This document shows positions 31,682-41,421 of a stretch of DNA of 64,000 nucleotides, one piece after another; within the stretch, counting starts at the first letter, position 1; every line of letters starts with the position of its first letter. A program made the position numbers and the translations under genes. Source of the stretch: Thecaphora thlaspeos (lineage: Eukaryota > Basidiomycota > Ustilaginomycetes > Urocystidales > Glomosporiaceae); the NCBI GenBank assembly GCA_900291925.1, contig UWYS01000001.1, positions 1,364,001 to 1,428,000 on the forward strand. Reading direction: 5' to 3'. Below the pieces are notes generated by a model. That model searched no databases. It was not told where the DNA came from and worked only from the letters and a program-made list of their open reading frames with translations.

Positions 31682-32240
31682 TTTGCTGAGGCTGTTGCAA
31701 GAGTGGATTGGAGACGCGAGAGCGATGGGGGAAGGTGGTGTTTGGGTCGGATGGTGTGGGTGGAGAGGTGGTGTAGAGGGTAAAGGACCGAGGCGGTCGG
31801 TCGGGGATGACTGTCGGACCCTCGCACCTCTGGCAGCGTGTGGCGTTTGGGCCACCGCCGTCGCTGTACGTGTCTCTCGGATGTCGGGACACTCTGGCTG
31901 GCTGGCTGGTGGCTCGTGCGTGGCAAAGCAGAGAGCCTCTCTCTGCCACGCGTGGCAGCGCTGCACGCTGGGCGCGTCCTCTGCTGGGGAAACACGCGCG
32001 CGCCCTTTTGGCCCCGACCCGTTCCTCCACCACCATCACCACCACCATCGTGCAGCACCGTCCTTTGTGACCCCTCGCTATACTTTCGCCATCACCTGCT
32101 GAGGACGATAGCCACCACTAGACACGCTTCGACCCCAACACCTGCGACGATGCAGCCGCCACACCCGCTCTGACCAGGTCCTCCTCGATCTACCCCTCCT
32201 CTCTGCCCATTGCCTTGCCTCGCCTCGCCCTCTCGGAAGC
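31682..32240. other. Divergent promoter of CAP and the 1562-residue protein gene
   Basis: About 560 bp between oppositely oriented start codons. No gene is supported. A CCACCATCA-type repeat lies near 32028-32048. Confidence 0.5.
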
Positions 32241-32258
32241 ATGCCTCCGGCAACCTAG
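32241..32258 (+). promoter_or_regulatory. Short upstream ORF (five codons)
   Basis: An ATG at 32241 opens a five-codon frame (MPPAT) closed by TAG at 32256-32258, six bases before the main ATG at 32265. If it is in the mRNA leader, it could lower translation of the large downstream protein through reinitiation. Confidence 0.45.
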
Positions 32259-32264
32259 CCGCTC

Positions 32265-35200
32265 ATGTCCTCTCCGCTTCACCCAAACACATACTCAGAT
32301 CCGGCTTCGTCTCCGTCCCTGTCCCTTCGCGCCAGCCTCAGCAAACGCTCAACCTCGTCCTCGGCAAAGATACCCAGCGACCTCTACCCGCAGAGGCACA
32401 GCGCTCGCTCGACGACTCGGTCCACACGCCGCTCCCAAGCCGGCACACCACCAGCGGCGTCGCCATACCCGGATGCCATATCGACTTCCTCTAGCACGCT
32501 CGTCAACCTCGATTCGGACGCCGACAGGCAGCCCTGGCCATTCGACTCTGGCTTCTCCTCATCGTCATCATCCTCCTCGTATGAAGGTTACCGCTCCCTT
32601 TTTTGGATACCTTCCTTGACACTTTCAGACGTTGGGACCGAAGACACAGAGACGCCTGCAGCACAGCGACGTCGTCGGCCCTCATCATCGACCACCTCCG
32701 CCTCCACCACCGCCTCCGAACATCTGAGCCCTCGCAGCCAGACTGCCTCGCTGCGGCGGCCGACCTACATAGAGGTGGACGTGGGTCGCAGTTCGCTCCA
32801 TCGCACTCCTTATCAATATACCTCGCCGCGGCGACAGACGGAACCCCTGCAGCACCTCCCGAGGAGACAGTGCCCCCACGACTGCCGCTGCTCGGACCAG
32901 GAGATTGAGCTCGGCCTCTGCCGCCGCGCTCTGCAGAGCAGCACCTCGTCTGCTTCCTCTTCGGAGCGAAGCCCCGATCTCGTCGGCCGTCAGCCCCGAG
33001 CGCTTTCCAGCGGTGCTCAGCGGCAGAGGCGTAGAGGCGAGCAAACAGAGCCAGACCACGTCTCGCCGCCTGCGCTCACGCGCCATCGACAGCAGGCCGA
33101 GATGCGAGACTCGACGGGCGATCGATCGCTCAGGTGGAGCGGCAGGGATCTGTTGAAGGATCCGGTTGTTGTACCAAAGGCATCCCCGCGAAAGCCGCAC
33201 AGCCGGTCGAACTCCCAGTCCTCGCCAGGGCTCGTCAGGTCGCTGAGCAAGACCAAAGGGAGCAGCAGCTTGCAGGCGGGCCGGCAAGGTGGATCCGGCA
33301 CAGAGAGCGACGACGACGTCTCCCCCAACGTGACGTCGCGGCCACAGCTCCTGGCCAGGTGGGCAAGACGTCCCGAGCGACACACCGACGAGACGTCGTT
33401 ACGAGCGCCTGACCTTGAACGGGCGCTATCAGATGAACTCGTCACCTCGACCAGACGGTCGTCTCGAGCTGCCGTGTCGCCGCCGCCCAATAGGGTATCT
33501 TCGTCGCCCTCACGTGCGTCACTGCCTTTCGACGAGGCTGGGAGCCTCTCCTCCACCGCCAGCCGCACGGCCACGCCGTTCCACGACATTGGGCCGTCGA
33601 ACGGCCGCTCCTCGCCCCGGAGCGTCCCGGCCGCGGCCACGGCAGGTTCAAAGCAGGTGCCAGATCGGCGCAGCATTGCCGCCGTCTTCGAGAGAATGCA
33701 GCAGGAGCGGGAGGAGCGCCTGCGAGAGGAACAGCGGCAGCGGGACGAGAAACGGCTCCAGCGCGAGCGCGAGCGGGCTGCCTGGGCGCTGGGCTGGGAG
33801 CAGCGAAGACATGTCACGCCTCCCGACGACGAGCAGAATGGCGATACCCCTCGCAGCGTGGAAGCAGCGGACCCATCGGCTTTGAAGGAGACTGTGTCTG
33901 CGTTCGGGTCCGAGTCAACGTCAACGTCACCGGGCGGTCGGCAGCCGCGGTCATCAGGCAGCCAGGAGGCGCATTCTGAAGTAGAGCCTGGTCCATCACG
34001 GCAGGCGCCCCCGCCCTCGTCAACGCCCTCGCCAGCGCGCAATCAGGCCGGCCTGACAGAGTCCGCCTCGTTCGGCTGGGTTGCCAGCACCGAGAGCAGC
34101 TCGGCCCGCGCTCGAGCTCTGGCCCGTGTCCGCAACGTCAGGCTCAAGCGACTCTCTGCAGGCGGCTCGAGCTTCGGCTCTGACCAGACCCCGGCGGCAA
34201 CACCCCCACCCATCTCTCGCACCGATAGCGTCGCAACCGGTAGGAGCGAGACCCTCGAGGAGTCCCGGCAGGCTGGCCAAAGCCCGCGTCGGATTGCCCT
34301 CGAGGACTCATCATCGAGCGAAAGCGAGGCCCGCGACACCTCTGGGGAAGGTGCCGCGCACGAACAACGCGGCGAGCGGACAAAGGATCGGCCGACTGAA
34401 GAGCGGGCACCTCCACCGGACGCTTCCTACTTGCAGGCAGAGCTACCTTCGAACGTCGGGACGAGGTCCGGCGAAGGAGGCGCAGCGGGCGTCCACGAAA
34501 ACAGCGAAGAGGAGTCTCTGGACGACTCAGATGGCGACGAACTCCGGCTCGCCTTAGATCAGGTCATGAGCCGGTCATCGCAGCCTCAAGCACACGAGCC
34601 ACCGGCAGCAGCCGCCGCTGGTGACACGCCCAAACCGGCTACCGGCGGCCAACGCTCCATTGGCAGGCTAGATACGTTCCTACGGCCGCCAGCGAGATCG
34701 CCACAGCTGGACGGCAGCTTTGCCTTCCCCGCCAGCCGGTCTCCGAGCGAAGCGAGTCCCGCTGCCTCCTCGCAAGGCGGCTCTCTGTCCTCAAGTCCGG
34801 CCACATCGCCGCGGAATACCGTTCACCGCCGGCAACGGTCCACGGTGGTGAGCCTGAGTCGGAACCTACCCGGCTCGCCTGCCGCAGCGGCACGGGCCAT
34901 GAATAGAATTCTAGGCGGTCCCGACATTTCGGTGATGGAGGAAGCGCATGTCTCGACGGCCAGGAGGAATGGCGAGCTCTCTCGCGTCACGGAATGCTCG
35001 GTCGATTCGGAGCGAGATGCCAATCCTGGCTTCACAAGCGATGACACTGGGCTGGATACGGAGAGGCGAAAGCGGAGTGTACGCTTCAGCCCGCAGCCCG
35101 ACTATCGCTCCGACTCTGGGTCCGGGTCAGATAATACCGGTGGGGGCGACGGCGGTGCAGACGATAGCGACGGCAGCCCGGACGAGTCGGCGGCGCAGAG

Positions 35201-36953
35201 CAGCAGCGGTGGCGGGCTGCGGGTCGTCAACCGACACCATCTCGACGCTCCGCCCTCGCCCTCTCCGAGCGCAGAAGACTTTGCTCAGCATCGAGAGATC
35301 GACGAGGAGCAGGAAGAAAAGGACGGCACGTCTCAGCCTCAGATCTCGCTCGCACCCATCGAGAGGGCCCTCCAGCTGGAGCAAGAGTCGCAAGCACACC
35401 TGCAGGGCCGTGACGAGCACACGGCGATCGCGCCTGCGACTCCGAACCGCAGCGTCAGCATGCACATCCCGGGCGGGTACGTGCCAACGCCATCCCGAGC
35501 CTTGCCTCCACCCAGCAAGAGGGGGCACGTGATTCCGACGCGGACCAAAGGCGTACACGGATTTGAACCGGGGCCCGGGAGCCAGCAGCAGCAGCAGCAG
35601 ACGTACGCTTCGGGCAGCCTCCAGCATCTTCAACCTTCCGGCCCTACCACGAACAACTCCACCTTCCACCGCGAACGCAACACACTCCCCACAAGCCCGC
35701 CCCTCCCTGCGCTATCCTTGCTCTCGTCACCCGCACGCAACATGTCCCCGGCTCAGAGGCAGAGGCTCGCCGCCTCCCGTGCCCCCAACCTTCGACCACA
35801 GTCCGCATCGCCCCGCGGTGGTAGCGGCGACGCCATCATGGAGGAAAAAGAGGTAAACGGAAGTGACAGCCTATCCGCTGTCAGCCTGATGGACGACTCC
35901 ATTCTCTCGTCCGGCCGGATCAAGTCTCAGCACGCATACAGGCTCGACAGTATTCCGCGGGAATCGACGCCTCCCAGGAGTCACGCCACGATGGGCCGGA
36001 GCCAGCCCAACGGCAGCGCCGCCTCTGCCCGATCTTTGTCAGAGAGACAGACGACCAAGACGCGGTCTCTGCGGCACAACGACCTTGCCGGGGCCGTCCC
36101 AGTCGACCTTTTTGTCGAGGAGAAGACGGCGGACGAGGAAGACTCGGTCCGCATCACGATGGACCAGATCCTATCGGCCCTTAAGCATAAGGAAGAGGAA
36201 CAGGCGAAGGCATCGCGGGAGGACCGTAAGACGGCGACGCACGAGCTCGACCGAGCTGCCGTAAAGGTGCAAGCGGCGGTGGAAGAGGTGATCGCTGCCC
36301 TCCCGCCCAAGGCGGCCCAACCCTCGAGCCGTGCTGGCATGGCGAGCGAGCTAGTTGAGAAAGCGCAGGCGATTCACGAGCTCGCCTCGACGACCAACGT
36401 GGATGTGGATGCCGCCATCGGCAAGATCCACACTCTGCGCGACCGGCTCTCGCTGATGATCTCTCGCCTCGGCTCCAAACTCTCCCTCGGCAGCGGCAGC
36501 GGCAGTGAAGGCCAGGTGACGGTGATCAAGCAAGTGCAACTCCAACCCTTCTACCGCAGCAAGGTGTTCCTCTTCTTCGCCGTTGCGTTCCACCTGGTGA
36601 TGCTATGGTTGATGATGCGAGCCGCAGAGGTACGCGCGGACCATCTGTTTCAGACGACGTACTACGATCCTTTCTACCCGGACCTGTACGTTGCACCACC
36701 ATCGACGCTTTGGGGTGGAGAAGGCTTGGGGTCGACGCCCTCGTTCCTACGACATGAAAGGGATGGTTGGATGACCACTGCATCGACCGTCGAAGGCATC
36801 ACGCTAGCGTCGGCGGCACAGATGACAGGTGAAATCATCGTTTCGCTGCTGGAAGGTGTGCTTGCGCTAGTCATCTTGCCTGTTCAAGTGCTCACTTTTG
36901 TACTCTGGCCATACCACGATCTAGAAGCGCCGGATTACTTTGTCCCGACGTGA
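32265..36953 (+). CDS. Large Ser-rich protein with C-terminal membrane anchor, function unknown
   Basis: A single exon of 1562 codons. The first 1300 residues are Ser/Arg/Pro/Gln-rich and mostly disordered, with a charged coiled-coil near residues 465-510 (EERLREEQRQRDEKRLQRER) and a conserved-looking patch SVRFSPQPDYRSDSG near 937. A helical region at about 1290-1410 contains VRITMDQILSALKHKEEEQA and ends before SRLGSKLSL. Two hydrophobic segments follow: KVFLFFAVAFHLVMLWLMM (about 1430-1450) and GEIIVSLLEGVLALVILPVQ (about 1522-1545). This is a tail-anchored hairpin arrangement facing the cytosol or nucleoplasm, perhaps at the nuclear envelope or ER, but I do not recognise the family. The uninterrupted 4.7-kb frame makes the gene itself certain. 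Confidence 0.85.
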   Translation: MSSPLHPNTYSDPASSPSLSLRASLSKRSTSSSAKIPSDLYPQRHSARSTTRSTRRSQAGTPPAASPYPDAISTSSSTLVNLDSDADRQPWPFDSGFSSSSSSSSYEGYRSLFWIPSLTLSDVGTEDTETPAAQRRRRPSSSTTSASTTASEHLSPRSQTASLRRPTYIEVDVGRSSLHRTPYQYTSPRRQTEPLQHLPRRQCPHDCRCSDQEIELGLCRRALQSSTSSASSSERSPDLVGRQPRALSSGAQRQRRRGEQTEPDHVSPPALTRHRQQAEMRDSTGDRSLRWSGRDLLKDPVVVPKASPRKPHSRSNSQSSPGLVRSLSKTKGSSSLQAGRQGGSGTESDDDVSPNVTSRPQLLARWARRPERHTDETSLRAPDLERALSDELVTSTRRSSRAAVSPPPNRVSSSPSRASLPFDEAGSLSSTASRTATPFHDIGPSNGRSSPRSVPAAATAGSKQVPDRRSIAAVFERMQQEREERLREEQRQRDEKRLQRERERAAWALGWEQRRHVTPPDDEQNGDTPRSVEAADPSALKETVSAFGSESTSTSPGGRQPRSSGSQEAHSEVEPGPSRQAPPPSSTPSPARNQAGLTESASFGWVASTESSSARARALARVRNVRLKRLSAGGSSFGSDQTPAATPPPISRTDSVATGRSETLEESRQAGQSPRRIALEDSSSSESEARDTSGEGAAHEQRGERTKDRPTEERAPPPDASYLQAELPSNVGTRSGEGGAAGVHENSEEESLDDSDGDELRLALDQVMSRSSQPQAHEPPAAAAAGDTPKPATGGQRSIGRLDTFLRPPARSPQLDGSFAFPASRSPSEASPAASSQGGSLSSSPATSPRNTVHRRQRSTVVSLSRNLPGSPAAAARAMNRILGGPDISVMEEAHVSTARRNGELSRVTECSVDSERDANPGFTSDDTGLDTERRKRSVRFSPQPDYRSDSGSGSDNTGGGDGGADDSDGSPDESAAQSSSGGGLRVVNRHHLDAPPSPSPSAEDFAQHREIDEEQEEKDGTSQPQISLAPIERALQLEQESQAHLQGRDEHTAIAPATPNRSVSMHIPGGYVPTPSRALPPPSKRGHVIPTRTKGVHGFEPGPGSQQQQQQTYASGSLQHLQPSGPTTNNSTFHRERNTLPTSPPLPALSLLSSPARNMSPAQRQRLAASRAPNLRPQSASPRGGSGDAIMEEKEVNGSDSLSAVSLMDDSILSSGRIKSQHAYRLDSIPRESTPPRSHATMGRSQPNGSAASARSLSERQTTKTRSLRHNDLAGAVPVDLFVEEKTADEEDSVRITMDQILSALKHKEEEQAKASREDRKTATHELDRAAVKVQAAVEEVIAALPPKAAQPSSRAGMASELVEKAQAIHELASTTNVDVDAAIGKIHTLRDRLSLMISRLGSKLSLGSGSGSEGQVTVIKQVQLQPFYRSKVFLFFAVAFHLVMLWLMMRAAEVRADHLFQTTYYDPFYPDLYVAPPSTLWGGEGLGSTPSFLRHERDGWMTTASTVEGITLASAAQMTGEIIVSLLEGVLALVILPVQVLTFVLWPYHDLEAPDYFVPT

Positions 36954-37166
36954 CGTGAAGGGAAAGCTACGTCGTGGTTTTGTTCTTCTCCCCCTCTTTC
37001 CCTTGCCCCTTTTTTCGGATCTTTGTATCACTATACGGGTATCGACCACTGCTACATCTATACACTTGCTCGTCCTGTCGACCTTCCCCCTTTTTCTCTG
37101 TGATGATGAGCATGTTTAATTGTACCATTACGAAATCGACCATCTACCTATCTATGACGTTGACAA

Positions 37167-39137
37167 CTACACTTCCTCTTCCTTCTTGACTTGATCCTGC
37201 TCTCTCTCTTCACCTTTGTGTTCATCTGGCATCCAAAATGTACAACGTCCCGAAGCGTTTCCCGTCGCCAACCTACCTACTCTATTGGGATGCATCACAC
37301 AAACTGCCGGTACGGCCGTGACGATTTCTTCGTCCCACAACGTCCTCAACAACGTCCCATCTCCCGCGTATATCTCTGCACGTCTCGTCATGCTGCCCAT
37401 ACAGAAATGAGGATCGATGTCGTTGTTTTCGTTCCACCGTGCTCGAAATAGTGTAAGCCATTTACCTGTTTGGTTGTTGTGTGGTATCACTGTTGGTGAA
37501 GAGAGGATGTCGTCCGGTAAAGAAGGACTTTCCGTCTTGAGGGATGAAGAGGGTGCGGATTTGATCCATGATAGGAGTGAGGACTTAGGTCCCGTCTTGA
37601 TCGCCTTGGTGGGCGAGGTGGTGGTGGTGGTGGTGGTGCTTCGACGGCTGCGTCTCGCTGGACTCTCTGTCCCTTCCGTCTTTACGCCAGCATCGGCGAA
37701 GTCGGGATCTGTCTTTGCGTCGACGACGGCGTACCTCGAATGTAGCCAGCTATGTTGTAGGTCCCACACCTTGACGACATCGTCGTAGCTGACGCCGACC
37801 AACTGGTCACCGCGCGGGCTAAAGTCGACACTCGTACACGCCTGTCTCGCCTTGTGCGCGCCGATCTGCGCTACCGTCCGTGCATTTTCCAGATCTTCTT
37901 CGTCGACGTTCTTGTAGTTGTACGGCGCCTCTGTCGTCTCGCTGATCGTCGCTAGGGCCCTGACATCAAATAGGCGCACATGCTGGTCGAGCGAGGCCGT
38001 AGCGATGCAGTGCGGTGCGAGGCGATTGACAGAGAGGGCGCCAATCTTCTTTTCGCATACCTGCCAGCGTCGACTTTTGGCGCCGCCTCGTTTTCCCTCG
38101 CGCAGATCAATGTGAGTCAGACCGCCGCGGTGGTCGGCTATCCAGATGCTGCGTTCGTCCAGGGACGAATTGGGCGTGGCGGTAAAGGCCGAGGCGTGGG
38201 TGAAAGGCGCGAGGATGTCAAAGATGGAGAGGAGGACGTTGTCTTCGCCTGCCCAGACCTCGTCGGACTTTTGCGTGACCAGGTCGAGCCGTCGGATGGT
38301 GGCGTCGTACGACGACGAGAAGAGCGTGTTGGACGAGACTGGGTCGAGCTTGAGCGAGGTGACCGGACTCTTGCCGTGCACCTGGAGCGACCAGGCCTTG
38401 CCCTCGGGGAAGTACTGCGGCTCGTCGGCGTCACCATCGTTGCCGCCCTGGCTGTCGGCTTTGGCCCGCTCGGCGGCGGCGTCCCATACGCCGATCGAAC
38501 CTTCTTTGTCGCCGATGAAGATGAGGTCCTTGTCGGTGGTCGGGTGGTAAGCCATCGAGTAGACCCTTTTTTGTGTGACCTTGTCGGCGCTGCGCAGCTT
38601 CATGCTGTTGAGGACGGCCTCGAGCTCGCTCCTCGCCGCCGTCTTGTCGTCTCGCCTGCGCTTCTTCTCCTGGCCAATATCGACGAGCTCTGCCGCTTTT
38701 GCCATGTTGGAAGCGAGGCTGGCGAGGGTGTCTTCGAGCGCCTTGATCTGGAGCTCCTCGAGTTGGCCGCCCGTCATGGCTGCGAGGTCGTGCTGTCCGT
38801 GCCTGGCGCGCTTGGCCCTTTCTGCCTCCTGTCGCAGCTGTTCGGCCTCCTCTTCGTACCTGCGCTTGACGACGTCGCTGTCGGCCTCGTGGCCTGCAAG
38901 GCGTGCGCTGGAGCGCTTGGGCATGACGCGGGTGGGTTTGGAGTCAGCCTTCTTGGCGGGCGAGGGTGCGGCTCTGGAGCGGGAGCTGCGCGATGCGGGC
39001 GTGCAAGAGGGCGGCGGACGGCGGCGTGGTGCGCCGATGGCCTCTGAGCCGTGGAGCACGCCGAGCTCGCGCATGAGGGCCTCGTTTTCCTTGATGTTGC
39101 GCAGGCGCTCCTGCTCATAGTCGGTGGACTCGTTCAT
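37167..39137 (-). CDS. CMR1: Cmr1/WDR76-type WD40 DNA-damage-binding protein
   Basis: A single exon. The ATG at 39137 is chosen because it gives MNESTDYEQERLRNIKENEA, matching the conserved start of Cmr1 (tyrosine, then arginine-rich NIxxN). The protein has 656 residues. The N-terminal third is basic with coiled coil (KRRYEEEAEQLRQEAERAKR). WD40 repeats follow from about residue 185: VYSMAYHPTTDKDLIFIGDK, SLKLDPVSSNTLFSSSYD, RSIWIADHRGGLTHIDL, ASLDQHVRLFDVRAL, CTSVDFSPRGDQLVGVSYDD, and the last blade HPNRVGRLATGNASGRCTFW. Known family members bind chromatin and gather at replication or DNA-damage and protein quality-control sites in the nucleus. A poly-Thr/Ser insert (about residues 530-545) lies between blades. 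Its 3' end faces the large plus-strand gene with 213 bp between. Confidence 0.9.
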   Translation of the reverse strand: MNESTDYEQERLRNIKENEALMRELGVLHGSEAIGAPRRRPPPSCTPASRSSRSRAAPSPAKKADSKPTRVMPKRSSARLAGHEADSDVVKRRYEEEAEQLRQEAERAKRARHGQHDLAAMTGGQLEELQIKALEDTLASLASNMAKAAELVDIGQEKKRRRDDKTAARSELEAVLNSMKLRSADKVTQKRVYSMAYHPTTDKDLIFIGDKEGSIGVWDAAAERAKADSQGGNDGDADEPQYFPEGKAWSLQVHGKSPVTSLKLDPVSSNTLFSSSYDATIRRLDLVTQKSDEVWAGEDNVLLSIFDILAPFTHASAFTATPNSSLDERSIWIADHRGGLTHIDLREGKRGGAKSRRWQVCEKKIGALSVNRLAPHCIATASLDQHVRLFDVRALATISETTEAPYNYKNVDEEDLENARTVAQIGAHKARQACTSVDFSPRGDQLVGVSYDDVVKVWDLQHSWLHSRYAVVDAKTDPDFADAGVKTEGTESPARRSRRSTTTTTTTSPTKAIKTGPKSSLLSWIKSAPSSSLKTESPSLPDDILSSPTVIPHNNQTGKWLTLFRARWNENNDIDPHFCMGSMTRRAEIYAGDGTLLRTLWDEEIVTAVPAVCVMHPNRVGRLATGNASGRCTFWMPDEHKGEEREQDQVKKEEEV

Positions 39138-39710
39138 GGTGGGCGAATGGCGGGCCACCGGGGGATGGCTGCTGACGCCGGAGCACGCGGGGTGAGTGGG
39201 AAAAGGGGCGTCGTCGTTATCGACCAAGGAAAGTGGAGCGAGTGGGATGTGGTGAATGGTGAGGGGTCAAGCGCAGGTGGCGGCGAAAGAGGGGCGCTCG
39301 CTCGCTCGTTAGCTTCTGCTTTTGCGGCGTGCTGCGCCTATGGGCTGGCAGCGCGTGTGGAGGCCGTGCTCTGGCCTGCTTGGCTCATCTACGCGTCGCG
39401 CAAAAAGGACCGTCCCGACACGCAGGAGCAGCCGAGTTGCTCTTTTTGCTCTTTCCCCGTGGGCACGGGCGCTGGCGCGCGTCCTTCCACAAATGCACGA
39501 AATCAGCCGATCTTTGGTCGGCCCGACGAGAGCGCTCTTTCTTGCTTGCCAGCTTGCATTGTATTCTTCTTTGCACCACCAGCTTCCTCTCACTCTTCTT
39601 CACGCTCCTTTTCCTCATCCTACCTACCACAGCCCAATCTCCAGGTCTCCGCCATCCTCCCTCTTTCCCACCATACTCGTTAAAGCCTTCCCCCCTCGAC
39701 GCGATCCGCC
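39138..39710. other. Divergent promoter of CMR1-like and ERG2-like genes
   Basis: 573 bp between start codons on opposite strands. Open frames here are extensions of translated leader sequence and show no domain. Confidence 0.55.
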
Positions 39711-41000
39711 ATGGCCAAATCAAAGTCCAAGTCTGCCGCCTCGCTCGGCCGCAAGGCCTCCCGCGGCCGCTTCCACTGGTCCGTCTGGCTCACCTGCATT
39801 ATTGCCGGCCTCGCCGCCGCCATTACAGTCCTCGAGCGCATCAAGGTAAGCCGCCATCTCCTTCTCTCTGGCGTCCACACACCAGCCGCCCCTCCCCCGC
39901 TGACGTTCCGATTACTCTCGCTTCCCTGACCCGCAGTCGCACTTTTACATCTTTGATCACGCCGAGCTCTACAAGATCGCATCCGGCGCCGTCGCAGCGC
40001 ATCCCAACGACACTCACGCCATCTTCAACGACATCCTCACACAGCTCCGTGCCGACCCCAAGAAGGCCCCTTACCTCAACTCCAACGACTTCACCCAGCC
40101 CCAAGAGTGGATGTTCAACAACGCCGGCGGCGCAATGGGCTCCATGTTCATCATCCACGCTTCAATCACCGAGGTCAGCATACAGCCAGCGAGCAAGCGA
40201 CCCGCAAGCCAGCCGACCTCGAGAGGCGGAAGAGCGAGGATAGACAGCTGACATCGTCGATCGAGGCGGAAACTGCACCGCCTTTGCCGCCCACAGTACC
40301 TCATCTTCTTTGGATCGCCCGTCGGAACTGAGGGACACACTGGCCGACACACGGTGAGTGCTTCCACGTCCGCCGACCATTCCTGCCGCTCCTACTAGTC
40401 GACCTCCGGCTGACCATGCCCCCACCGCCTATGTATGCTCCTCGATGCGCCTGCCCGCCCGCCCGCAGGCCGACGACTACTTCAACATCCTCGTCGGCGA
40501 CCAGTACGCCTATGCGCCTGGCGCCCTCGTTTCGGAGCACTACCCTGCCGGCAGCGTTCACCACCTTCAACGCGGCACCGCCAAGCAGTACATGATGCCC
40601 GAGACTGGCTGTTGGGCCCTCGAGCTCGCACAGGGTGAGCCGCGCTTACAGCAACGGTGGCGGCGGCAGCGGGGGCAGCAGCAGCAACAACAGCATCAGC
40701 AGAAGGTGGCCTAACAGCTGACTCGCGATCTCGCCCCCATCCCCGTTCCGCCACTTGCCTGGGCAGGCTGGATCCCGCCGATGCTTCCTTTCGGCCTGGC
40801 CGACGTGCTCACGTCGACGCTCGACTTACCCACATTCGGGCTGACCGCCTGGGTCACGGCGAGGGAGATGGTTGGAAATCTGCTCATCGGTGAGTCGATC
40901 GCACCGTCCACGAGCAGCATGCACGCACCATCCTTTGTGTGAAAGGCTGACCGCTCATCTCGTGCTGCATTCTTTGACTACCTCTATAGGCAAATTCTAG
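39711..41000 (+). CDS. ERG2: C-8 sterol isomerase (Erg2)
   Basis: Six exons, 39711-39845, 39937-40173, 40297-40353, 40469-40634, 40767-40889 and 40990-41000, encode 242 residues; all phases agree, and the last exon holds only the final codons and the stop. The N-terminal anchor ([20 protein letters not shown]) puts it in the ER membrane. The ERG2/sigma-1 receptor fold is clear: [20 protein letters not shown], then [59 protein letters not shown] and [20 protein letters not shown]. The enzyme moves the sterol double bond from C-8 to C-7 in ergosterol synthesis (fecosterol to episterol) and is the target of morpholine fungicides. The second intron has a GTCAGC donor, slightly unusual. Confidence 0.95.
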
Positions 41001-41421
41001 ATGATACCGGTGTCATTTTGAGATTCAAACTGACAGGCCCTCGCCGCCGCTTCGTATCGCCGCTTCGGCGTTGAGCTTCCAGACGGCGCAACGACTTCTC
41101 CCTAAGGGCAAGACACTCTGCTGCGTCGATGTCCAGCTGCGCTCATGCCATGGCTATCCTGTTCGTATTGGCAGCGCCATGGATGCAAGAGGTGTAGTCT
41201 TGAGCGTACGGGTGTTGGCACGGATCGGGCGAGCGTGATAGAGATGTGCCCGATACAAAACTCCATATCCATCTTATGACAGGTGCATTTTGAATGCAGG
41301 GTTCCTGCTCGAACACGATCATAGACCCTTGCTTGCCGCCGCCGTATTAGCTAAACACTCCCGGCCATAGCCATCCACCAGTCGCCGCGGCGTGCCAGAT
41401 CATCGCATCCATCTCCTCCCT
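41001..41421. other. Intergenic region between ERG2 and the photolyase gene
   Basis: 421 bp in tandem orientation, holding the ERG2 terminator and the photolyase promoter. Nothing else is seen. Confidence 0.55.

Noticed and set aside
37980..39047. 355-codon plus-strand frame antisense to the Cmr1-like gene
   Set aside because: Shadow of the WD40 coding sequence; no domain of its own.
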